From contig NC_133491.1 in assembly GCF_025370935.1 (NCBI RefSeq), positions 15,012,650 to 15,076,649 of the forward strand: 64,000 nucleotides of DNA. Reading direction: 5' to 3'. The notes under the pieces were generated by a model. It was given only the letters and a program-made list of their open reading frames with translations. It was not told where the DNA came from and made no database searches. The stretch's first letter is position 1. The number at the start of each line of letters is the position of its first letter. Source of the stretch: Choristoneura fumiferana (lineage: Eukaryota > Arthropoda > Insecta > Lepidoptera > Tortricidae). Made by a program: the position numbers and the translations under genes. Of the stretch, positions 55,630-64,000 are shown in pieces.

Positions 55630-56022
55630 TCTGCGAGCTGGATGCGTCGGGCTGAGGACAGGGCAATGGCGCTCTTTGTCAGAGGCTAAATCCAGGGATA
55701 TACTAGGGGACAAATTCGCCTGACGTCGCTACGGATATAAGTCGCACGACTTCGCCTGACGTCGCTACGGATATAAGTCGCACGACTTCGCCTGACGTCG
55801 CTACGGATATAAGTCGCACGACTTCGCCTGACGTCGCTACGGATATAAGTCGCACGACTTCGCCTGACGTCGCTACCGACATAAGTCGCGCGATGTTGCC
55901 AGACGTGTCAGGCGAAATCGGCCGGCATCGCTTGACATGTCGCCGACACGTCGTGGCACATTTGTACCTAAGTGTATCCTTGTTTGTATGTATGTCCAGC
56001 GGTGTTAAGGCTGATGATGATT
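55630..56022 (+). mobile_element. RTE-type LINE tail split by a minisatellite
   Basis: Before the array: 'gctggatgcgtcgggctgag', 'gacagggcaatggcgctctt', 'tgtcagaggct' (compare 49085-49137). After it: 'gtatgtccagcggtgttaag', 'gctgatgatgat'. The usual continuous tail is therefore interrupted by about 290 bp. Confidence 0.65.
55715..55894 (+). repeat. 36-bp minisatellite, five units
   Basis: Unit starts TTCGCCTGACGTCGCTACGG and continues ATATAAGTCGCACGAC. Units start at 55715, 55751, 55787, 55823 and 55859. The first four are identical; the fifth differs at several bases. Followed by CpG-rich, partly inverted sequence ('gtgtcaggcgaaatcgg'). Confidence 0.95.
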
Positions 56023-56270
56023 TAAAAAAAAGTATGGATGAAATGATCAGGATTTAGCAAACGTGACAATGACGTAGTAATCCGTGCGCTATCATCACTA
56101 TCAGCTGGGGGTGCCAGGGTCGATGCACCCCGCAAGCAAATACGGGGTATATGGGGTGTGAGGGGATCGTTGAGCTTGAACACGGTCTGTTTATTAATTG
56201 ATATTGCGTGGGCAGTTAGCTATTTTATTCATCTATCATTATAATAACAGCCGTAGGACGTTTACTATTT

Positions 56271-56500
56271 TTTTTTATTCGACTGGATGGAAAACGAGCA
56301 AGTGGGTCTCCTGATGGTAAGAGATCGCCCCCGCCCATAAACATCTGCAACACCAGGGGTATTGCAGATGCGTTGCCAACCTAGAGGCCTAAGATGGGAT
56401 ACCTCAAGTGCCAGTAATTTCACCGGCTGTCTTACTCTCCACGCCGAAACACAACAGTGCAAGCACTGCTGCTTCACGGCAGGATTAGCGAGCAAGATGC
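56271..56500 (-). mobile_element. Poly(A)-tailed retroelement, inverted copy
   Basis: 'ttttttttattcgactggat' to 'ttagcgagcaagat'; complement of the 40483 element. Followed by 'gatgatgatgat'. Confidence 0.7.
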
Positions 56501-56689
56501 TGATGATGACTATCGAGATGATGATGATGATTATCCCACTAATATTATAAGTCTGTTTATTTGTTTGTTAAGTCATTATCACGTCTAAACAAATATGTTG
56601 TTCTTGTTTGTCTATTTTAATTTTGTTTTTTCTCTTTCACCGTCTTTCGACTGGGGCAAAGGAACTGGCTCATGCTACGTATGTATTAT

Positions 56690-56800
56690 AACGTGTGGGC
56701 TCCATAGAAAACCAGCGTTGCTGTACATTGCGTGTGGCAACAGTTGCTGAGTGGAGTCCTTTTTGGTGACACGACCACGTAACTTAGTCTTTATTGTTAG
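56690..56800 (+). mobile_element. Retroelement end (same family as in gene 3 intron)
   Basis: 'ctccatagaaaaccagcgtt', 'gttgctgagtggagtc'. The MITE at 56816 is inserted just before its CTTT-rich tail at 56997-57023. Confidence 0.5.
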
Positions 56801-56815
56801 TTTTAGGGGCTGTTT

Positions 56816-56946
56816 CACCATCCATTGATTAGCGTTAACCGACGGTTAAATGTGATGCCGTCTCCGTCTATTCGAACAAAACAAATAGAGACGGCATCAC
56901 ACCTAACCGCCAGTTAACACTAATCAATGGATGGTGAAACAGCCCC
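56816..56946. mobile_element. 131-bp PIF/Harbinger-like MITE, second copy
   Basis: Same length and ends as 12294-12424; TTA at 56813-56815 and 56947-56949. The central loop is inverted relative to the first copy. Confidence 0.88.
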
Positions 56947-57029
56947 TTAGTCTTTTAGTCTTATTACTGTACGGTGGTGGCACTGCTGGCACCAAATAAA
57001 TATTTATTTATTTCTTTCTTTCTAAACCG

Positions 57030-58215
57030 CTGAACAGGTGACATTCAGAATACAGATACTTTGAGTCCCGGGGCAGGACATAGGATAGTTTTTATCCTAG
57101 AAATGTCGCTGTGCCCATGCAGGGCGTCACTGAATTATACAGCTGCTATGTGTAAATGTGAATTGCAATAAATAAATGATAGCGATAAACGAATTCTACG
57201 CAAACGAAGTCAGCTCTTAATAAAAAATATATTCTTAAAATCCATTTTTGTCAGACATTTTTATACAAATGTCAAATAAAAACTAATATAAACTTCTGCG
57301 AAGACATTAATCGCTTCAACTCTCAACACGACGGACCGATTCCACTAAAAACTCATGTAGTGCCACAGACAGGGTTCCATGTGACATTATTCGTCTATTC
57401 AAAACTACTCTTTAAATACGAAGAATAAGGTTCAACTTGGACTATACAAAAAGTGTAATTTTGGATTGTGCAACGGTGAAAATTGAATGTTGTCTCTAAT
57501 ATAATGTAATTCCTGAAAACTGAAGGGCGATTAGACGATGTAAAGTGATGAGTTAGAAGTTTGTGTTCTTAATACATTAAGTCTTAACATGAAGTTTAGT
57601 ATTATGAACGTTTTCTAGCGACTTTTGGTTTATTTTTAACCGACACCAAAGAGAAGAGATTCTCAATTCAACAACTTTTTTGTGCCTAGCCATAAACGCC
57701 TTCGGTGCAAATGAAGCGATATATTCTTTTCCAAAATAAAAAATATAGTTAGATATACTGAGCGGCAAAATATCAGCCCATGCAATATTTAATAGGTAAT
57801 ACGTATGGGTGGACCATATTTTTGCCCCTGTGTATCATAAAATCATATTTTAGGAGTCGGTTAATGTTGATGTTATTTTATTTACGCATGCCATACATAA
57901 CCAAATCCGAAATAGACCCCCGACTGACCCTTCAACAGCCGGAACCATTGGAAATTTTGTAGGACACTATTATCTCACCCAATAATAAATATTTTAAGTT
58001 ACCTAATTCACAGCATTTCAGACTGCTAAGTAGATTTATTTTTTACATGAAAGTTTTTATTTTAGACACGTTTCTTTGACGCACTTTAGCTATGATTTCA
58101 AATAAAAAAAACCGCATTCAAATCGGTCCACCCGTTGAAGAGTTACGGTGCCACAAACAGACACACATAGCGGTCCAACCTATAGCACTCCTCTTCTTGT
58201 GTCGAGGGTTAAAAA
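57030..58215. repeat. Mixed repeat fragments
   Basis: 57030-57215: CATTTATAATATTAG-type piece ('gagtcccggggcaggacata'). 58080-58215: inverted GACGCAAAAAGAGGGGTG piece. Between them nothing is recognised. Confidence 0.4.
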
Positions 58216-58219
58216 CAAA

Positions 58220-59950
58220 ATTGAGCATAAAAACCAATTACAAAATACAAATGACAATCTAATTCATCTTCAAGCTAACTTTTTAATAACCTCCAAACCA
58301 CAATTTTCCAGCCAGTGTTGTCCTGTCATCAAACCAAATTAAAAACAAACCGCATTCAGAGAATCATTTGTATCCGTTATGTTGGTAGCGCCGATTCTGT
58401 TTGATGTTAGTGGCATTCGAGATTAATGCCATTCGGCGTTCGAATGTTTGGCATTTTTCTAATGAAAGATTTAAGTTTATTAATTCTTTACAAAGAATCT
58501 TATTTATAGTGAAGTTATTAAGCTGTTTGTTTACAAGATCTGTCTTTGTTAATAGTAGTGATTAATAAAATGGGTTTCTTTGTTTGATTTTGAGTGCCAA
58601 AGACGTAATACTAACTTTGTTATGCATAGTTGTGCAATACTATCGAGAGAGCTTATTAAAATTTTCCTAATGAGGTTCTGGGAACGAACTTGGGATGATA
58701 ATTAATGATTTGCTTAGAAAAGGTTCTTGATTTATGACGTTTTTGGAAGTCTGTAACTAAATTTTTTTTCACACCTCTCCTTCAGAAAAGTAACTTTTCC
58801 TCCCTGACGAGAGGGAGCAAAGTGCAACTTTTCTGTTCAAGGCTTTTCTAAGTGTTTTATTGCAAATGCCATTTTTTTGAAGTTGATAATTGTAAAGCCA
58901 CGCCATTTTCTATGATGGTTGTTCTTTAATAATATTAAGAATTATTTTTTTCAAGTTTATTAATGCTCGGTGTGAAAAGTTGTATGAGCCACTCGGGAGC
59001 AAAATTATTTTTATCTTGGGCGCTAACACTTGAATCCCTCATTACGCTTAGGATTCTACTTTAGAATCCCTCGCTACGCTCAGGATTCTATTGTAGAATC
59101 CTTCGCTACATTCTGGATTCAATTTACGCCCTCGCCGTAAATACACCATTTTGCTCCCTTGTGACACAAATAACTATTAATTAACACATATTTAGCGAGG
59201 AAGGTTCAATTTTTTTTATGTCTTCTCTTACATATGTGTCATGTTAATGTCACATATAAAATGTATGAATTCTACAATTTGATCTTTCACAACTGTTGCT
59301 GGCAACACAAAGATTTGTAAGTTTTAAGGTTGGCAGAACTTTTCTTTTCTTTCCCTTCCGATCGGCCATAACACTGTATGCGTCTACGTCTAGAATAAGA
59401 CAATTTTCCGTGTTCTATTTTGCTCTTTCATAACTGTAAGTGTTGGTGTTCTATAATAAATCTTCATACCAGTGCAAAGACTTTTCTTGTGAAGAACCAA
59501 AAATATAATCTACAGTCCACGCTCCCAACAACAACGACGGTGAATCTATAAGATGTATAATTACGTACGAAAATTTCCGATTTGGCTTCAAATTAAATCA
59601 TCAGGAAGTCTATCAATGAACTGACCAAACTCATTAAATAAATTTACGATGTAGTTTTCAGGAATTCCCGTAGGAATTTAGAAAAATCCCGGACTTCCAA
59701 TTTATGCCTGCGAAGCTGCGGTAACTAAAATCAACCAATATAAAAGACGTTTTTCTTTGATTCGTCGTTTTGAAGTTGGCAACACTGCCACCGGATGGGC
59801 ATGCGCCGGAAGCTAGCAATTAGCGGCGCGCGCACTGGGTCAGACTTGCGCACGCGCAGCACAGGAAGTCTTCAAGATTACAGTCGAATTGATACTGCAA
59901 TGGCATTTATGTTCTGCTGAGTAGCTTTAGTTGACTAACTTTATCACGTG
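58220..59950. other. Mostly unassigned DNA with a small tandem repeat
   Basis: At 59030-59125 three ~32-bp units of 'gaatccctcgctacgctcag' type alternate with 'gattcta', each nearly palindromic. 59765-59870 is a GC-rich patch ('gcatgcgccggaagctagca'). No gene. Confidence 0.4.
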
Positions 59951-59955
59951 GCATA

Positions 59956-60281
59956 AGGCACTTGTCCCACCGCCGACGATGAGCGAGAAGCGAGCAGAGC
60001 GAGTAACTAGAAACGAGTGGGCGAGCAGCGAGAAGCGAGTGTTCGAGCACGACGGGCGATTAACTCGCTCGAGCCGGGTGACCAGCTCAGTGTTCGTAGC
60101 TTATAGCTCAGCGAGTACGGATTGTCGCTGCGACAAATGATGTAAGAGCGAGTTCTCCCAGTGTGCCAGCGATCTTATTTTTCTGTTTTTTACTGTGTAT
60201 CTTATATCTTTTGTTCGTTTCTTGAGCGAGAAAATAGTCGATAGCCAATCGTTTCCTCGCCGGCGGTGAGACAACTGCCTA
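59956..60281. mobile_element. Non-autonomous DNA transposon, ~326 bp
   Basis: Ends 'aggcacttgtcccaccgccg' and 'cggcggtgagacaactgcct' are inverted repeats with two or three mismatches. The interior is rich in GAGCGAGAAGCGAG motifs. The frames at 59931 and 60101 are inside it. Confidence 0.7.
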
Positions 60282-60326
60282 AGTCCCATGCAAACATAAA
60301 TGCACACAAATACATTTGTATTTATG

Positions 60327-60512
60327 ACTAGCCTGTTACCGGCAACTGCATCTGCGTAGAGCTATCCCGCGGGAACTATGCAATTTTCCGGGATAAAAGT
60401 ATCCTATGTCCGATTGTCTTTCCCGGGACTCAAACTGTCTGTATAATACCAAATTTCATCTAAATCAGTTCAGCGGTAGACGTGATGAGGTAACAGGAGG
60501 ATTAGTAGGATA
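60327..60512 (+). repeat. CATTTATAATATTAG-type repeat
   Basis: 'ctagcctgttaccggcaact', 'tttcccgggactcaaactgt', 'ggattagtaggat'. Confidence 0.6.
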
Positions 60513-60514
60513 AG

Positions 60515-61020
60515 GACTGATTTTGATGATGTAGTGAACATAGAAATATCAAATGAAAAATTCAGAGGTCCACATGTTACAGTTGAAAAGACGTGTCATG
60601 GGACAGACAGACAGACAGCAGAGTCTTAAAAATAGGACCCTAAAAGTAGACTTTACAAATAGGGTAGATACAGAACCATAAAAATAACCCTAACTAAACC
60701 TAGATTTAATATCAATACTGTCTGATTCACGAACCAAAAATACACCGTCAATCGCGTCATTCGAGCCAGCTTCAAAGCGCGGAACCCACGCAAATTGAAC
60801 TTTATCGCCCGGTTATAAGAATCACATAATTGTCACAGCATCAAAGTGCAATCAAATCAGGTTTGGCGCTAATTCGAACTTTATTCATAGGGGATAAGGG
60901 TTAGCGAGTCTGGCGACGATTTGCGGGCAAATTGCTGAGGCCATAACGTGGCGATAAATGTTTGACGGCTAGAGTACGCATTAAGGGAAAGCTAGTTGAT
61001 TTAAATCCAAACTAATAAAT
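60515..61020. other. Unassigned DNA
   Basis: No gene or repeat recognised. Confidence 0.35.
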
Positions 61021-61023
61021 AAA

Positions 61024-61300
61024 TCAAGCAGAGGATTGTGGGTTCAAACCCCGGCTCGCACCTCGCACCTCTGAGTTTTTCGAAATTCATGTGCGGAATT
61101 ACATTTGAAATTTACCACGAGCTTTACGGCGAAGGAAAGACATCGTGAGGAAACCTGCTCAAACCTGCGAAGCAATTCAACGGCGTGTGTGAAGTTCCCA
61201 ATCCGCACTGGGCCCGCGTGGGAACTACTGCCCAAGACCTCTTATTCTGAGAGGAGGCCTGTGCCCTGCACTGGGACATATATAGGCTGGAATGATGAAT
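61024..61300 (+). mobile_element. tRNA-derived SINE, 5'-truncated
   Basis: Begins in the head just before box B ('tcaagcagaggattgtgggt'), box A missing. 'gcacctc' is doubled at 61058. The 3' end is complete: 'cactgggacatatataggct', 'ggaatgatga'. Family of 21698. Confidence 0.8.
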
Positions 61301-61444
61301 AAATAAATATTTTTTGTCTAACATCTGGTAGCATGGTAAACGGTTGTGTTGTTTGAGGATAAACTCTGGTTGAGTTTGAAACTGTCGCCGTAGTGTGGTG
61401 GTGGTGATAGTTGGGTTTCTCTGATTTCTGTGTATATTCTTACA

Positions 61445-61690
61445 GTGTGGAGGTAGAGAAGCTGCATGAACACATCTGTAGCATAGAAGTAGCAGTTGTA
61501 TATGGTCGCAGGTGAGAAATAGTAGATTGTACAACAAGAGCATAAAACGAGCCATTTTACCCGAGGAGTTCATATAGCCACCCGAGCCAGTACGGCGAGG
61601 GTGGATAGACATTAAGAGGGGAAAATGGATTTAATGCTCGAGTTTTACACTCTGCTTTTCAGTTCGATAGCGAGGAAATGAAATAGAAAC
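61445..61690 (+). repeat. Half fold-back MITE followed by a dispersed repeat
   Basis: 61445-61530 matches the right half of 20500-20632. 61531-61690 matches 24805-24990. Confidence 0.55.
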
Positions 61691-61699
61691 AGTGAAACA

Positions 61700-62745
61700 A
61701 TTGGGTATTCTAATTGGGTATTCTAAATCGATGCTCTATGTACCTACATATGCATCGTTTACTATTCGTGGCATACTATAAAGAGTATTTGTATTGTATT
61801 GTATTAAAAAAAAAAAATCCTTCTTACGTCAACTTCCCCTTAACATCCATTTCGGAACTTCGTCGTATTATTGCGGCGTACGTCATACAGACGACATGAA
61901 CCAACACTTTGATCTACTTGCCAATCCATAACCAACATTATTACCACCGCTCAAAACTCACTTTCATACAACAACCACCTCATTCCATATCAATTCCATT
62001 TTAACTACCATCCTGCTAAGCTTCTTTGAACTTTATTTAACGGTGTTAGAGTTGTTTTTCCTTGTTTAAGTAACAGGTTACTACCGGGTGTATTTGACAC
62101 AAGGATATAATTGGCATGAAATGGGCTCTCATATAAACTGTTGCTGAATTTAACGACCAATTTAACTTGATCTCTGCCGGATATGACAATGTATACTTCA
62201 GAGGGGTCTTGCTATAATGGTTTCGAGTCCAAAGATTTGCCAGTTTTAGTTGAGCCGTGTGAAGTATGACGGCGGATACTTCATAAGGTTCTTGCTTTAA
62301 TGGTGCTTGATTGATAGTGCCAGTCTGTTGAACCCTGCTAAGTATGAAGCAGGGTAGTAAACAAGGGTCTTGGTGTTTTGGTGTATGAAATACTTCGTCT
62401 TTAGTCTTTATCTTCTATGAACATATAAAGCTTATTTGAAAAGCTTCTATAGTTCAGCAAAGATGGTTTTAAAATCTAAGGATTTATTTAAAAATAAAAG
62501 GGTTGGGAAATCATTTCCCCCAAATTCGCGTTTTTCCCCAATATGATTTTTACTGAAGCTTAGTTTCACAGTATAACGTTTTTTCCCAATCAGAATCGAC
62601 ACAGAAAAATAAGTAGGTTTAGGTTATATTAAGTAAAGTAAACTTGACTCTAAACCTATCGTTTTAAATTTAGGGATTTATTCTAAATTCCGTAGGGATG
62701 TTGGGATAAACAGTAGCCTTTGTGTTGTTCATCTATCTACATACC
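61700..62745. other. Unassigned AT-rich DNA
   Basis: No supported gene. Confidence 0.35.
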
Positions 62746-62749
62746 AAAA

Positions 62750-62888
<139 letters not shown>

Positions 62889-62889
62889 T

Positions 62890-63520
62890 TTCTTCATTAG
62901 TAGCATCACCGAATGGACGTCTAATTACACATAAAACGTCGATTCGCGCAATAATTATCGCCGTTAAGACAAATTAACCCCTATTAGATTAAATTCACTT
63001 TATTACTTTAACAAATAAAGTCATTAAAATTCAAAACGTCCACATTCAAGCTTTAAACAGCCTTATTGACTGAAACATGGAATTGAAAATCGTAAGTCGA
63101 ATCAGCTCAATTAATTTCGAATCTGTCTGCGATCTTGTGTCTCCCTCACTCGTTGTCAGAATGCGGATGAGTGAGTGAGATAAAGCAGCTCTTGGGAGCT
63201 TAATGAGGATCCTTGCATCCTCTTTGTGATTTGATGGACGCATTAAAAAGTTTTTGTCTTGAATTGGAAAATGAAAGGTAGATTTATTAGGCATTACCTA
63301 TATGTATTGACTAACCACGTATTTACTAAGTTATTGAGTATAAATAAATGCTGAAGCAGCACGCAAATTCAAGTACCTGCCCAGGTAACTCAGTGGACCT
63401 GGAACGGTATTTTTCCACTTATAGAATTGCATATTTTGAGTAATTAAAGGCACTGTTTTGGTACTGAACATTTGGAACAGCTTCTCGTTGTTAAAAATAA
63501 TATTTATTTCATATTTGTCT
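62890..63520. other. Unassigned DNA
   Basis: No supported gene; the 82-codon minus frame at 63046 has no domain. Confidence 0.35.
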
Positions 63521-63521
63521 A

Positions 63522-63720
63522 AGTCAAAGTCAAAGTATCTTTATTTGTAAACATAGGTGGTTACAATATACACAAGGTGTTATAGCGTAATTATTGGTAT
63601 CACTATGTTTCGCCCACAGGCATACAAATGATTTTAAATGTACCTAATGTAAAAATTACAAAATTAAAATCGACAAAAAAAAATAGTTAATACCTACAAT
63701 ACAGTTGAAAAAACAAAACA
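63522..63720 (-). mobile_element. Probable LINE 3' end with AAAGTC tail
   Basis: 'aagtcaaagtcaaagtatct' then 'ttatttgtaaacataggtgg'. The tail resembles 22868-23045 in complement, but the body differs, so it is a related or different family. The final 280 bp of the window show nothing further. Confidence 0.45.
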
Positions 63721-64000
63721 TGTCAAACTATTTAATACAATACGTTATAATTGAATTGTGAGTATAGATTTATCAAGATAGGCCAAATTAATTTTAAATG
63801 TCATAATAATGTCAAAAATTTTAAGTGATATGAAGTGATCATCGATTCTATAATATGGCTTCTCCACACACCATTTATACAGTTTAGCTTTGAATTCTAG
63901 GAGCTCAAGGTTGATATTAATTTAATGTTGCATATTTCAACAGTTTTCATGTATTCGCATGCATGATATTTTATGTAACTACTTATTCATTTCCAAATAA

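Noticed and set aside
55715..55894. Possible CRISPR-like array
   Set aside because: Units are contiguous with no unique spacers, and the context is eukaryotic LINE DNA; it is a minisatellite.
61124..61612. 162-codon minus-strand frame
   Set aside because: It crosses the SINE at 61024-61300 and the repeat at 61445-61612; no domain and no independent support.

Overview
This is AT-rich, intron-containing, transposon-dense animal DNA. The dispersed elements (tRNA-derived SINEs, RTE-type LINE tails ending in GAT/ATG triplets, TTA-flanked fold-back MITEs, and the repeat ending in a CGCATTTATAATATTAG motif) and the secreted six-cysteine peptides point to a lepidopteran (moth or butterfly). That assignment is an inference. 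No rRNA, CRISPR, plasmid or bacterial operon structure is visible. Most of the short open frames are chance frames or lie inside repeats.

Region 1 (1-14 kb) is the main gene-bearing part. It holds a cluster of four intact two-exon genes, at 177-1396 (+), 4557-6132 (+), 10060-11377 (-) and 12665-13591 (+). Each encodes a near-identical signal peptide (exon 1), a phase-1 intron, and a second exon carrying an acidic Leu/Glu-rich pro-region, an Arg-Arg site and a compact six-cysteine domain (C-x4-C-x3-C-x9-C-x5-C-x1-C) of the cysteine-stabilised alpha-beta (defensin-like) type. Two relics (9181-9318 and about 13845-13950) show that the family has been larger. Genes 1, 2 and 4 carry the same old LINE tail downstream, so they duplicated after that insertion. 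Genes 3 and 4 encode identical mature domains and share a GATA plus kappaB-like element about 50 bp upstream of TATA. Genes 1 and 2 have repeat DNA in that position. Gene 1 has a 10-codon insertion in exon 1, a lost stop codon and a retroelement in its 3' UTR.

Region 2 (14-31 kb) is almost entirely transposable elements and unexplained AT-rich DNA. It includes one large LINE fragment (25146-26756) with an open reverse-transcriptase frame whose catalytic F-A-D-D motif reads F-A-H-D, so it is probably dead.

Region 3 (31.0-31.5 kb) holds one exon of a host developmental gene on the minus strand: the 3' terminal exon of an NK-like homeobox gene, starting in recognition helix 3 at the common homeodomain 44/45 splice position. 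Its upstream exons were not found and probably lie beyond the right edge. Just upstream, in its intron, is a diverged pair of non-coding blocks (31797-31925 and 32547-32665) containing TTAATTA cores.

Region 4 (32-64 kb) is intronic or intergenic repeat DNA: nested SINEs with clear target-site duplications, several fold-back elements, a 36-bp minisatellite grown inside a LINE tail, a long CA microsatellite, and a few GC-rich, repeat-free blocks that may be regulatory.
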